Below are positions 45,965 through 55,712 of a stretch of DNA of 64,000 bases, in pieces. The stretch lies in NCBI GenBank assembly GCA_965660145.1, contig CBFHYX010000008.1, forward strand, positions 1-64,000. The letters are read 5' to 3'. How positions within the stretch are numbered: position 1 is the first letter of the stretch; each line of letters opens with the position of its first letter. The stretch is from JABURQ01 sp029243145. Its GTDB lineage: Bacteria > Planctomycetota > Planctomycetia > Planctomycetales > Planctomycetaceae. The notes beneath the pieces were generated by a model. That model made no database searches, was not told where the DNA came from, and saw nothing but the letters and a program-made list of their open reading frames with translations. Made by a program: the position numbers and the translations under genes.

Positions 45965-46729
45965 TCAGAACGTCAATTTCTCAGCATTCCCTGTCGCGAT
46001 GGCCGCACGAATCGTCTCACCCAAATCCGACTCCTTCAGTTTCAACTGAGAAGATTCAAAGTAAAAGAAGGGAAAGTGCGAACCAAACAACACACGCTGA
46101 TAAGGGACACCTTCAATAAATTTCCCCACGCCGCCGATCCCTTCCAGCATCGCAAAGTCGTAATAAACATCGCCGGCTTCCGTCAATTGTGTCGCCAACG
46201 GACCGCGTAAGGACCGTTGGGAGTTCAACAAAACAATTTTGACACCGGGAAACTTCGGCAACAACTCCAAGAGTGGTTTCACATCGACATCGGGAACCTG
46301 AACCAACGGGTGCTGCGTCCGAACATCCTCCATCCGCAAACTGATCTGCACGATCAATTCTCGTTGATGACATTCCGCAACTAATTCCGCGAACAATTCT
46401 GAATCGAGCGCGTAGCCATGATAATTGGGATGCAGTCGCAGACCGGGCATCTTGTAATTCTCTTGGCAGCGACGGACATCCTCTTTCCAATCTGGCAACG
46501 TCGGATTCACACAACCAAACGGAATCAAAAACCCGTCATTATTCTGTTGGCATTCTGCCGCCAATCGACGATTGACGCCGTCCGCATCTTCGTGCAGGAT
46601 CGCTTCAAAACTGCCGACCCAGGCGCAAGTCACTCCGGCAGCTTTCAACTTTTTGACAATTTGATCGGTCGTGTCGTGAGGGAGTCGGCGGAACGGCCAG
46701 TGGAAGAGAGAGACATTCACATCGATCAT
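45965..46729 (-). CDS. Amidohydrolase-family protein lacking the first metal-binding HxH
   Basis: A 254-residue TIM-barrel protein of the amidohydrolase-2 type. The first strand reads DVNVSLFHWPFR where the family has an HxH motif, so Asn5 and Ser7 take the His positions. The strand that usually ends in Asp reads FGSHFPF. The metal site is therefore altered and activity is uncertain. Its ATG overlaps the stop of the neighbouring intact amidohydrolase gene by four bases, so the two are coupled; a regulatory or subunit role beside its partner is inferred. Confidence 0.8.
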   Translation of the reverse strand: MIDVNVSLFHWPFRRLPHDTTDQIVKKLKAAGVTCAWVGSFEAILHEDADGVNRRLAAECQQNNDGFLIPFGCVNPTLPDWKEDVRRCQENYKMPGLRLHPNYHGYALDSELFAELVAECHQRELIVQISLRMEDVRTQHPLVQVPDVDVKPLLELLPKFPGVKIVLLNSQRSLRGPLATQLTEAGDVYYDFAMLEGIGGVGKFIEGVPYQRVLFGSHFPFFYFESSQLKLKESDLGETIRAAIATGNAEKLTF

Positions 46730-47514
46730 GGTTTGATTCCCTTCTCTCTCAAAATCGGTAGCAACATCTTTTTCAGGTTGCCTCCCAGAATCTGTTGTTT
46801 GGACTCCTTTGGAATTTGTGCGCCTGTAATTTTGGCGAGTTGCGAAGAAACACTGCGGCCTCCGATATCACTGCCGTAAATGATCCGGTCAGCTCCCAAC
46901 TCGCGAACCGCCATCTCGGTGATGCCGGCGGTAGGATCAAACCCTCCTGTTCCGATGGAGACATTGGGACAATCACGAATCGCTCGGATACCCCGTTCCC
47001 AATCGCCACCTGTATGACCGCAGATGAGTGGTATCTCAGGGTGACGTTTGGCGAGACGGGCGAGTTCGTCGGGAGTCGATTCGCCGTCCAGATTACCACC
47101 CACCTTGTACCAGGTATGTTGGAAAATCACCCCTTTCAACTCAGCCACACGTTTGATAATCGTGTCCACAGCTTGATCATTACAACGGGCGGCGACCCAT
47201 AATTTGATGCCCACCAGTGAACCGTTCACGATGCAGCGATCAATTTCGTCGAGAGATTCTTGCAGATAATTGGGGTTCAAATAGGCGAATCCCAAAGCCC
47301 GATCCATCCAGTGAGAAATCGCCTGAATCACTTCATCATTCTGTTGTCGAAAATCGTCCGGTTTGGGATCGTAAGAGCGACTGAAACTCATGCCGAGAAA
47401 CACAATCAACCTATCGACGCCCATACGGTCGGCGTATTCCAGCAATTGTGCCATTCGTTCTTCAGGCGTGCGGCCATCAACGCCGTTCAAGTGACAATGC
47501 AAATCCCAGATCAT
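46726..47514 (-). CDS. Amidohydrolase-family metal-dependent hydrolase
   Basis: A 262-residue TIM-barrel enzyme. The metal motif HCH (His6, His8) starts the protein in WDLHCHLNG; QHTWYK (near 133), ICGHTGGD (near 163) and YGSDIGG (near 217) supply the later His and Asp ligands. Relatives are decarboxylases or hydrolases of small ring or amide compounds. It is coupled to the degenerate homologue by a four-base overlap. The substrate is unknown. Confidence 0.88.
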   Translation of the reverse strand: MIWDLHCHLNGVDGRTPEERMAQLLEYADRMGVDRLIVFLGMSFSRSYDPKPDDFRQQNDEVIQAISHWMDRALGFAYLNPNYLQESLDEIDRCIVNGSLVGIKLWVAARCNDQAVDTIIKRVAELKGVIFQHTWYKVGGNLDGESTPDELARLAKRHPEIPLICGHTGGDWERGIRAIRDCPNVSIGTGGFDPTAGITEMAVRELGADRIIYGSDIGGRSVSSQLAKITGAQIPKESKQQILGGNLKKMLLPILREKGIKP

Positions 47515-47598
47515 GCAGTCACATTTCCTGTCATGAGTGCGAGGCTGTTACGATCATTGCAGTTTACTCGGCGTCCTCTCGACATGCGAGAACCGATC

Positions 47599-48396
47599 TC
47601 ACCCGACCACAAGTTCTTTGGAAGATGACAGGAAGAGATCGGGATCGACAGATTTTGCATTGGCTTCAATCGCGCCAATCAAAGAAAGATGACACAGGCG
47701 ATTGATTCGGCGCGGAATCCCCAAAGTTTGTTCGTGCATATGATGCATGGTCGAAACGGGGAAAAGCGATTTCTTCGAACCCGCCTTCTGAATTGCATGA
47801 TTCACGTACTCGCCGGTGTGATACGCATCGAGCGAATCGAGAGTGATTTTCAAATCGATCTGTGAAAGGATGCCTTCAGGGATTTGTTTCAACTGCAGCG
47901 GACTGGTACTGACGATCACCGTCACCCAACCTTTGGTACAGGCGGGAAGATGCAGTAGACGTTCCACGAGCAACCGACATTGAGGCTCGGACTGGGACAG
48001 ATGATCGAACAACAGAACCACTTGTTGATGAGCGCTGGTCGCACCGTGAAGATGGTCGGAAAGTAAACGCCATTGCTCACCACGCGACTTCGAGGAATGA
48101 TTGCCGAGTCCGAGTTCTCCCAACGTCTTCCACAACAACTCGCCCTCTTCCATCCCAAACGTATCGATCAAGGCAACTTGCCGTTGTGAGCGTCTGGCTT
48201 GTCGAGCAATGATTTCAAAAAGTAACGACTTTCCGGCGCCTTCTTCACCACACAGCAAACCACACTTTTGTCGTTGCTCGATGACGTAATAAAGCCTCGA
48301 AAGCGTCTCCTCGTGCATGGGACTTTCGTAGTACCAGCGATCAGAAAGGACGTTTTGGAAGGGATTAAATTGTAGGCCCCAGTACTCTTCAATCAT
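47599..48396 (-). CDS. ExeA/GspA-like AAA ATPase
   Basis: A 265-residue ATPase. Walker A GEEGAGKS is at 50-57 and Walker B VVLLFD at 126-131, in the small AAA form typical of ExeA-like proteins that help assemble secretins. The peptidoglycan-binding C-terminal domain of classical ExeA is missing and no membrane segment is seen, so it is the cytoplasmic core only. The window's secretin (29.4-33.6 kb) is a possible partner, but the link is inferred because the two are 14 kb apart. Confidence 0.85.
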   Translation of the reverse strand: MIEEYWGLQFNPFQNVLSDRWYYESPMHEETLSRLYYVIEQRQKCGLLCGEEGAGKSLLFEIIARQARRSQRQVALIDTFGMEEGELLWKTLGELGLGNHSSKSRGEQWRLLSDHLHGATSAHQQVVLLFDHLSQSEPQCRLLVERLLHLPACTKGWVTVIVSTSPLQLKQIPEGILSQIDLKITLDSLDAYHTGEYVNHAIQKAGSKKSLFPVSTMHHMHEQTLGIPRRINRLCHLSLIGAIEANAKSVDPDLFLSSSKELVVG

Positions 48397-48591
48397 GTTT
48401 CACTTCACTTGATAAGGAAGGGTCAGCCATCTGACTCTTAAAATTCAGACGGTTTCGTGACGATTGGATCCGTTATTGATAAAATCGGTAAGATGAGGGG
48501 CCAAACTGGAAGAATAGTCCGAATAACCGGAAAATTCCGCGATCTGAACTAGCTTAGCTCATAACAGAGTCTCAAACCCGCAGGAAATCTG

Positions 48592-49290
48592 ATGCCCGAC
48601 CGTTTTTTTTATCCGGACGCTTTGCATGTCGGCGACGTTTTACTGACCGATACAGAAGCCCATCATCTTTTGCACGTCCTGCGAGCGGAAGTCGGCACAT
48701 CGGTCGAATTATTTGATGGTCGAGGAACCGTGGCCTCGGGAAAGGTGATCGAACTTCACCGAAAGGAAGCCACCATTGAACTTCTTGAGGTTCATAATGT
48801 TCCCGAGCACAAGGGCTTAACATTATTGACGGCTGTTCCTAAAGGGGATCGTTTTCGCTGGTTGATCGAAAAAGCGACCGAACTGGGAGTCTCACGACTC
48901 GTACCGATTTCGACGGAGCGTAGCGTCGTGAATCCTAGAGAGACGAAGCTGAAAAAAATGGAGCAGACGGTGATTTCGGCCTGCAAACAATCTGGTCGAA
49001 ACTGGATGATGCAAATCTCAGAAGTGATCAATTTGAAAGACGCGCTCAAGGCAATCCCCGAATCGACGACCATTCTTGCCGGCCATCCTGACGGCATCAC
49101 ATTGAACGAAGTCGAGCTTACCACAACAGAAGAGATTGCCATGCTCATTGGGCCGGAAGGTGGCTTTACGACGGAAGAAGCTGATTGGCTACAGCAAGCA
49201 AACGTGCGGCTTGTCTCTTTGGGGCCAAACATTCTGAGAACCGAGACGGCGGGTGTCGCCTTGGCAAGCTGGACTCTCTTTCGTCATTGA
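48592..49290 (+). CDS. rsmE: 16S rRNA m3U1498 methyltransferase RsmE
   Basis: A 232-residue SPOUT methyltransferase that makes N3-methyluridine at 1498 of 16S rRNA. The PUA-like N-terminus spans about 1-70, followed by the knot domain with GPEGGF (187-192) and LGPNILRTETA (211-221). Length and motifs are normal. Its last seven bases overlap the end of the convergent WYL regulator gene. Confidence 0.95.
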   Translation: MPDRFFYPDALHVGDVLLTDTEAHHLLHVLRAEVGTSVELFDGRGTVASGKVIELHRKEATIELLEVHNVPEHKGLTLLTAVPKGDRFRWLIEKATELGVSRLVPISTERSVVNPRETKLKKMEQTVISACKQSGRNWMMQISEVINLKDALKAIPESTTILAGHPDGITLNEVELTTTEEIAMLIGPEGGFTTEEADWLQQANVRLVSLGPNILRTETAGVALASWTLFRH

Positions 49291-50267
49291 TCGTCGTAGA
49301 CACCAAGCATTTCCTGCACATGCGAAATGACTTCGTCTCTTAGCTCAATCGGTTCGAGAACTTCGGCTTGCGCTCCGTAACCCAACACCCACCAGACAAT
49401 TTCTTTCAAGCTATCAACCACAACCTCAAACAGTAATGATCCATCCTCTTGCCAATCGAGCTTTTGTGTTTTATGCCAACTCACTTCGGCCACATTTTGA
49501 GCGACCTGTTTCTGGAACCGAATTTTAACAGTCCACGATTTACCGTCCGCATCTCGAATGAGGTGCCAGGCATTTCCGAGATAGCGATCAAGATTAAAAT
49601 TGCGTGGAATGTCGTAACTTTGATCGAGTAGTTCGGAATGTCGAATCCGTGACACCTTGAAGGTTCGCACTTCGCGGTGGACTGACGAACGCGCGATGAC
49701 GTACCAGCTTCTTCTCAAAAAAACGAGGCGATAAGGACTGATCACCAATCCAATTTCTTCCCAATCGGTCAAACTGTAATAACGAATGCGCAATTGTTTG
49801 TGGTCGCGCAACGAACGCAAACAGTTTTCGTAGTGTTCCCGGCCAGGTTCTTGGGGAGTATGGGAGTCGAGTCGAAACTGAACTTGTTCGGTCAGTTCGC
49901 CCACAGATTCTCGCATCGATTGCGGTAAGGAACTCAAAATTTTCAAATAGGCTGATTGGGCCGCTTCGGGAAACGGATAATGTGAAGAGTTTTCGGGAAT
50001 ATCGCCGCAGAGAATCAGCAGAAACAAGACTTCATTTAGCGCAAAGTCGAGCGGTTGAACATAAATGGAACCGGGCAGCGAGTAACCCTGCCTCTCTTCA
50101 GAAAACTGAATTTGGACTCCACAATCCTGCAACAAGTTGATGTCGCGAAAGATGGTACGTCGGCTAACTCCCAGTATTTCCGAGAGTTCTCGCGTGTTAA
50201 ACTGCCGCCCGGATTGCAGCAAGTTCACCAGCCGCAATAAACGCTCAAGGCGTTGCGTAGATGACAT
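49284..50267 (-). CDS. WYL-domain transcriptional regulator
   Basis: A 327-residue regulator. The N-terminal DeoR-type helix-turn-helix is at about 1-55 (FNTRELSEILGVSRRTIFRDINLLQ). The WYL domain begins near 160, with the RRSWYVIARSS motif and RTFKVSRI, followed by a WCX-type tail. Such proteins sense a ligand through WYL and control DNA-damage, defence or metabolic genes; no target is evident. The ATG at 50267 with AAGG close upstream is preferred to one 50 codons earlier, which would add an unrelated extension. Confidence 0.9.
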   Translation of the reverse strand: MSSTQRLERLLRLVNLLQSGRQFNTRELSEILGVSRRTIFRDINLLQDCGVQIQFSEERQGYSLPGSIYVQPLDFALNEVLFLLILCGDIPENSSHYPFPEAAQSAYLKILSSLPQSMRESVGELTEQVQFRLDSHTPQEPGREHYENCLRSLRDHKQLRIRYYSLTDWEEIGLVISPYRLVFLRRSWYVIARSSVHREVRTFKVSRIRHSELLDQSYDIPRNFNLDRYLGNAWHLIRDADGKSWTVKIRFQKQVAQNVAEVSWHKTQKLDWQEDGSLLFEVVVDSLKEIVWWVLGYGAQAEVLEPIELRDEVISHVQEMLGVYDDQ

Positions 50268-50475
50268 ATTTGCCTTTGAGAGACAATCTCCTGTTTGCCG
50301 GAGGAGACGACTCAAACTGAATTCTCGAGATGTAGCCGCGAGGGAAGATTCAAAACAACTAGGGAGACAGTGGCTACTATCATAGGTCTTGAGGGTTCTC
50401 CCGCAAGTGTTTCTCACTTCAGGAATCAGCCAAATAGAAAATCTCTCGCAGAGATCGCCCTGATCTTTGAATTTT

Positions 50476-53115
50476 TTACTTTCCCAGATTCAAGGGATGC
50501 CATTCCTCTTCCCGTGAGGGCTGCTTCGCAGGATAGGGAGATAGCTGAGGCGCGAATGGTGTTTTCTCCTTGTACTCACGAGCCTGAACCGGCGGCGGCA
50601 ATGTTGTGGTCGCTTTGGCTGCCGTCCCCGGCCATTGAGGCAACGAAAATTTCGACCCCGTCTTTTGTGCGGAAGCCGATTGTGGCGTCGATGGCTCAAT
50701 GATGTTGTTTTGATTAACAATGACCGGTGTGTCTTTCCCCGGTACTCCATTTAACGGATGCCGAACGGAAATTCCTGGCTGCACCGTCTCATGGCTGGCG
50801 GCTGTGACATTCTGGCGATCAAGTGATTCAAACATCAGCAGCGAATTGACAGTTTCGATCCCCGACCTGGGTTTGCGGGAATACACAGGAACAGACTGCG
50901 GAATCATTGTGTTCTGAGGTGGTGTGATTCTAACCGATTGCGAGTCGTAAGCTTTCCGACTCTCCTCAACAGGGGGACTGGGAATGGGTTCTTGAGGTGC
51001 GGGAGGAAGCGAGTCCTGTGCTTCAGGAAGAGGAACCATTTCCGATTGTCCTGAAGCAGAACGGAACTCCAATTCGTGAGGATTCACGGATCCCATCGAG
51101 AAAGCGCGCGGCTGCTCTTCAATTAAGCGGTCTTCAAACGCATGACCCCGTTCTCGTGCTCGACGCAGTGCGTCTTCATAGGCCGCCGGATCCCATTGGT
51201 TTTCTGCCAGGTGGATGTTGTTGTAAGCCAACAATGTTCCCTTACGAGAATGATATTGAGCGAGTGACTGATTGTACTGGACCAGTGATTGGAAATAGGC
51301 ATTCTCGGCATCGGCCAAAGTTGCGATGGCACGGATTTGACGGTCGACATCATCTGTCGCCGCGCCACGCCCACCAAGTTCCAACTGAATTCGCAACTTT
51401 TCTTCGTATAATCTCGCCGCTTCTTTTCGATTGAGCAATGACTTCATATTCGCATGATTCAGGGCGATATCCTGAAGTGATATGGCAATCTCTTGACTGA
51501 TATCCATCTCCTGAACGGAGAGAACTTCACGAGCCTTGGAGATACGAAGCTCGATATTACGAACCTGAGCCAACGCGGAACGAAATCCGATCGGAACGGA
51601 CATCTCGATCCCCGCACCCCAACCAGAGGTATCACCACCACCCAGTGTACCGTAGAGATTATCCAGTCCATTGGGCGAAACTCCATCCGCACGACCACTA
51701 CCAATCAAGTCATCTCCCAAGCCGTTCATTCGAGCGCTGGTGACGAAGTCGAGTCGTGGTCGCGTTAAACTTTTCGCAGCCGTCAATTGAAGTTCCAGAC
51801 TTTTGACATTCCACTTCTGACGACGCAACTCGACGCGATGAGTTAAGGCATCCGCAAGAGCGGAATACCAGTCTGGAACATATTCTCCCGTCAACGGTTC
51901 ATCTTGAGGTCGAACGATGCGTCCATCATTCACCGCAAGTCCCAACAATCGGCGAAAGCGAGTTTCTGTTGAGTAGATGAGAGAACGAGCACGATCCACA
52001 GCCGTTTGTGCCTGATAATAGGCGTCTTTGGCTTGATAGAGGTCGGGGATCGTGTTTTGCCCCTGCATCACGTTATTGCTGATACGTTGTATGTTTCCAT
52101 CGGCATCCGTCTTCATCGAATCCGAAGCATCGCCCATGTCGGGAAAAATAACGTCCCCTTCTTCAACTTTTGCATTGGCGATCTGCCAGGTTTGTCGCGC
52201 ACTCTCGCGAGCTTGTGTCGCCGTATCAAACTGAACGTAAGCGAGATAGAGATCCCAATACAGAACTTCGACATCCAGCACAAGATTCCGAATGTTGGCT
52301 TCGAGATCGGCAAGAGTAATATCATTGTTGATACGAGCAATCACGACCCCTTGATTCACACCGGTAATTCCTCCGAAACTTTGGGTGATCGGACCGGCAA
52401 TGCTCGTGTATTCCGCTCCTGAACCCGCGAGTAACGGTTGTCGATATTCGGCCGAAAGTGAACCGGTATAGGTTGAAGGGAATAATTGGCCGGCAGAGTT
52501 GGATCCTAGATAATCGACATTATGACCGAATTCAACTTGCCCACCGTATCCGAAGGCTTTGGTCAAAGATGTATTAAAATTAGCTGTTTCTAAAGATGTG
52601 GCCGATCCTGGTGCCGCCGCAATATTATTGTAAGTCGAGTTACGCCCCCACAGCATCCGTGTGTCCCAGCGGGCATCAAATGCAGAGAGTGCGGCTTCCG
52701 AACCACGACCACCAAAAAGCACACCACTTTCCTGAATGGCAGGATCGTAAATCGAGGCCGTTCGATCGGGGTTGGTAAAAATCGCGCTTCCTGGATTTAA
52801 AAACGTCGCATCGGTTCGAATCACGCGATTATTTTCCAGCGCAATGGTCACAGCCTCCGTAAGAGGCATCTCCCAGATCTCATCACGAGAACGATCGCGA
52901 ATTGTTCGCGGCTTGGCTGTGGTAAGAACCTCTTGAGGAGATTCCTGGGTGGCATCGGGATAATCGATGCTGGTTGCGACATCTTTATAGTATTGATTTC
53001 CACCCTCGCCGAGATACGACAGACCGGTTCTCCTTTCCCAACAACCCGTGAGAAGAGTTGAAAGTAGAAGGATTACCAGTCCAATTTTCGGAAGCCGTAA
53101 TTGATTCGACATCAT
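50476..53115 (-). CDS. TolC-family outer-membrane lipoprotein with long proline-rich tail
   Basis: About 879 residues. Lipobox L-L-T-G-C with Cys25 in a short signal. The central part (about 260-640) contains the two long helical-hairpin repeats of outer-membrane efflux proteins (LEANIRNLVLDVEVLYWDLY, LAQVRNIELRISKAREVLSV). A variable N-terminal section (to about 250) and about 200 residues of Pro/Ser/Gln-rich tail make it much longer than TolC (some 450-500). It should form a channel for efflux or type I secretion; no inner-membrane partner genes are adjacent. AGGA precedes the ATG-ATG start pair at 53115. Confidence 0.88.
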   Translation of the reverse strand: MMSNQLRLPKIGLVILLLSTLLTGCWERRTGLSYLGEGGNQYYKDVATSIDYPDATQESPQEVLTTAKPRTIRDRSRDEIWEMPLTEAVTIALENNRVIRTDATFLNPGSAIFTNPDRTASIYDPAIQESGVLFGGRGSEAALSAFDARWDTRMLWGRNSTYNNIAAAPGSATSLETANFNTSLTKAFGYGGQVEFGHNVDYLGSNSAGQLFPSTYTGSLSAEYRQPLLAGSGAEYTSIAGPITQSFGGITGVNQGVVIARINNDITLADLEANIRNLVLDVEVLYWDLYLAYVQFDTATQARESARQTWQIANAKVEEGDVIFPDMGDASDSMKTDADGNIQRISNNVMQGQNTIPDLYQAKDAYYQAQTAVDRARSLIYSTETRFRRLLGLAVNDGRIVRPQDEPLTGEYVPDWYSALADALTHRVELRRQKWNVKSLELQLTAAKSLTRPRLDFVTSARMNGLGDDLIGSGRADGVSPNGLDNLYGTLGGGDTSGWGAGIEMSVPIGFRSALAQVRNIELRISKAREVLSVQEMDISQEIAISLQDIALNHANMKSLLNRKEAARLYEEKLRIQLELGGRGAATDDVDRQIRAIATLADAENAYFQSLVQYNQSLAQYHSRKGTLLAYNNIHLAENQWDPAAYEDALRRARERGHAFEDRLIEEQPRAFSMGSVNPHELEFRSASGQSEMVPLPEAQDSLPPAPQEPIPSPPVEESRKAYDSQSVRITPPQNTMIPQSVPVYSRKPRSGIETVNSLLMFESLDRQNVTAASHETVQPGISVRHPLNGVPGKDTPVIVNQNNIIEPSTPQSASAQKTGSKFSLPQWPGTAAKATTTLPPPVQAREYKEKTPFAPQLSPYPAKQPSREEEWHPLNLGK

Positions 53116-53260
53116 CCGTGATCCTGTCGCATACAATACAAGTCATTTAATAATAAGGGTTTAAGAAATATTCTCTCGCTCTCGTCCAGCGCTCCTGACG
53201 GCAGGAAGAAACCTTCCATCCGCGCAAACCGGACTAACCCTTACAGACTGTATCGGCGAT

Positions 53261-53548
53261 TCAATCGTTAGCTGATGAATCTTTTACGCCGGAACCAAAC
53301 TCTCGGTACGGTTTTCCGAGCATTTTTTTGATCACAATCATCTCACCTGCGTCATTACCCTCAATCGCGTGGCCAATGAATTGCAGCACATAACCGAGAA
53401 TAAATGAGCCTAAAGCCCACTCCGGCTTCTCCTGAATCAAGAAGATGACAGGCAAAACGAAAGTGACCGGCAACCCGACAACATGAAAGAGTTGGTTGCC
53501 GCGATTTTGATGTCGTTCGATGTAGTTTTTTAGAAATCGGCCGAGCAT
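53261..53548 (-). CDS. Mpo1-like (DUF962) small membrane protein
   Basis: A 95-residue protein with two hydrophobic segments (LPVTFVLPVIFLI and WALGSFILGYVLQFIGH). HQNRGNQLFHVVGLP at the start and FIGHAIEGNDAGE match the Mpo1/YGL010w family; the yeast enzyme is a 2-hydroxy-fatty-acid dioxygenase of the ER. The conserved His residues suggest an iron site. It is somewhat shorter than most bacterial homologues. A lipid-metabolism role is likely by family, unproven here. Confidence 0.8.
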   Translation of the reverse strand: MLGRFLKNYIERHQNRGNQLFHVVGLPVTFVLPVIFLIQEKPEWALGSFILGYVLQFIGHAIEGNDAGEMIVIKKMLGKPYREFGSGVKDSSAND

Positions 53549-53634
53549 GAATGTCTACCTGCAGAAAATGTGTGTTAGCAAATCATGCTAAAAAGAATTC
53601 TTCTCAAAGCCAATGACTGTCCCCCTTCACATCT

Positions 53635-55359
53635 CTATTCTTCCAAGGGAATACCAAACGCACGGGCCACCGCCAAACCAACCAGTTTGACGAATCCTTC
53701 CTCGAAGCGGATGCGGTACCGAATCCCGTTTTCCCGAGGAGTCATGTCGGCAATAATCTTGTCATCACCGGCTTCAAATGTTTCAGCGACTTTTTTGCCA
53801 AAACCTTGTCGTTCTCTTTCCGGGTTCTCAAAAATGCTCATCCATTGAGACATGTTCAACGTAAATCGGAAGGGAGCAGCATCGGGCAATGTTTTTTGTG
53901 ATGCGGGGTCAAGAATTTGGTCGATGGCCGCATGCACTGTCGGAATCGCTTCTTCACCACCCATCACAAACCATAAAGTGCGTTCACCAGACCCAAAGTA
54001 CATCGACCAGTTCTCGCCAAAGACTCGTATGCTTCCGGCATCCTGGTCGGTCGGCGTCACGCGATGAAAATTGACGCCCCGATACGAATCTGCATTCAAC
54101 TGAATCTCTTGATTATCAGAGTCTTGATCATCCATGTACTGTAAGAGATCGGAAATCGAGACCGAAGCGGTTGTGCCGTTGATCACGCGGATCGAAACCA
54201 TGACGACAGATTCACCCGTTGCCGTTTGTTGCATGCGTCCAAAGGCATCAAGTGTTCCCGCTTCTGCCGTCTCTGCCAGACATTCAAAAAGGCCCCCGAG
54301 TCGAAGTTGTGGTGCTTCTCCCTCGGGAACGGGATTTTCTTCCAAGATGCTGTATTCAAGCGATTGTTGGAGCCCCAACGCGATTTCTTTCAGATTCAGC
54401 GCATCTGCTTTTTGTAACTCCCAAGACATATACGCAGAAATGATCGAAGGATCGTCTTGCAAGACGCGGAAATAACTGGTGACTCCTCCCGAGTCTCCCA
54501 GATACTTTGCGAATTGACTGCCGGGCTTCGCATTCAGGTCGATTTCGATCACCGCTTTTTTCAATTCTTTAGAAACATCGAGGCCGATGGTTAATGAATC
54601 CCCCTGAGTGGCGAGTTGCTCAACAAAATGAAGATTGTTGGCCAAAGACGCCTTCCGCATTCTCCAAGGCCCTTCCGGTTCCTCATCGCGGCGTTGCATT
54701 TGAATTTCCATTTGAGAACGGAAAAACTGCAACAGAATCTTTCGCATCCCGATCGGGACGTTTTTTATGTTGACTTGAGCCCCCACATCGTAGCGCGTGG
54801 AAAGTGTCTTGGTCAGAGCAACAGGATCGGGCAATTCCGCATCGAGGAGAGTTTCATCGTTTGTGATCAAAATCTCTTCTCCGATTTTCTCGAAGTACAA
54901 ATCTTGACCGGGCCCCTTCATCGAATAACGAACTTCCGACAGAGGAACCTTGGCGACTTGCATTCCAGTCGCTCCAAATGTCGTTAAGACGTCCTCGAAA
55001 TTTTCGCACGGCAGAAAGCCAACAAAACCGAGCGTCGGAAAAATGTTGAATCCGCTCCCCGGTTTCAGAAACGCCATTACCCCCAAAGGACGATCCTGAT
55101 CGATTCCTTTCAGATCATTAAGGTTTGACAGACTGGCCGAAATGATGTCCGTCAGTTCGGGACGTTCGATGGTCTCGAAAATGTAATCAAATTCTTCAAA
55201 TCCGCGATTGATGCCGGAAAACACGACGAGACCAATGGGAACTGGCTTGGGCACTTCGCCTTCTTCAATCTCATCCGATTGTGCAAACAAGGAAATCGGC
55301 GCAAGCACAACACAGGCAAACGCAATGATCCAAAGACGCTGTTGGTGGAAAGTAGTCAC
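53635..55359 (-). CDS. Exported protein of unknown function, planctomycete type
   Basis: A 574-residue protein with a signal peptide ending near SLFAQS. The mature part is alternating helix and strand with no cysteine cluster, repeat or known catalytic motif; pieces such as GVMAFLKPGSGFNIFPTLGFVGFLP and MVSIRVINGTTASVSISDLL recur in proteins that planctomycetes carry in quantity, but I cannot name a domain. It is transcribed away from bfr. Length and signal peptide support a real gene. Confidence 0.75.
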   Translation of the reverse strand: MTTFHQQRLWIIAFACVVLAPISLFAQSDEIEEGEVPKPVPIGLVVFSGINRGFEEFDYIFETIERPELTDIISASLSNLNDLKGIDQDRPLGVMAFLKPGSGFNIFPTLGFVGFLPCENFEDVLTTFGATGMQVAKVPLSEVRYSMKGPGQDLYFEKIGEEILITNDETLLDAELPDPVALTKTLSTRYDVGAQVNIKNVPIGMRKILLQFFRSQMEIQMQRRDEEPEGPWRMRKASLANNLHFVEQLATQGDSLTIGLDVSKELKKAVIEIDLNAKPGSQFAKYLGDSGGVTSYFRVLQDDPSIISAYMSWELQKADALNLKEIALGLQQSLEYSILEENPVPEGEAPQLRLGGLFECLAETAEAGTLDAFGRMQQTATGESVVMVSIRVINGTTASVSISDLLQYMDDQDSDNQEIQLNADSYRGVNFHRVTPTDQDAGSIRVFGENWSMYFGSGERTLWFVMGGEEAIPTVHAAIDQILDPASQKTLPDAAPFRFTLNMSQWMSIFENPERERQGFGKKVAETFEAGDDKIIADMTPRENGIRYRIRFEEGFVKLVGLAVARAFGIPLEE

Positions 55360-55712
55360 TAAATTCCTCTTTTCGACGAGAACGGCAATCTGAATAAACC
55401 CTTCAAAACAGGAAGAGTTGTGCGGAAAGATCAGGAAAAAGAGTTCTTTACAAAAACTCTCTCCTGATACCCGTCACCTTTTGCATCAGTTTCACTTCTA
55501 TTCCAAGATTGTCCAAAAGATATCAGGTGACAAACAATGCCAAAACCATCGAACCGGAGATTCGGTCTCATATTCTCATTGAGAAACCGTTTCAATTCGG
55601 AAAAACGGACATCTTTTCCTACTAAGCGGCTGGAATGCGAAGACCCCAAGTGGGAAAATGGGAGTTCAGAAATCAACCTCACTACTGAATATATCGCGAC
55701 AGGAGACAGACT
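55360..55712. other. Gene-free divergent region with a compound hairpin
   Basis: This region must hold the promoters of bfr and the 574-residue protein. A compound stem at 55431-55467 combines TCAGGA/TCCTGA with AGAGTT/AACTCT. Read on the minus strand the inner stem is followed by TTTTCC, so it could act as a leader attenuator for the exported protein gene, starting about 70 bases upstream of that gene. Confidence 0.5.

Noticed and set aside
49284..50417. Longer form of the WYL regulator starting 50 codons upstream
   Set aside because: The added residues do not fit the family and no ribosome site supports them; the start at 50267 begins directly with the DNA-binding domain.
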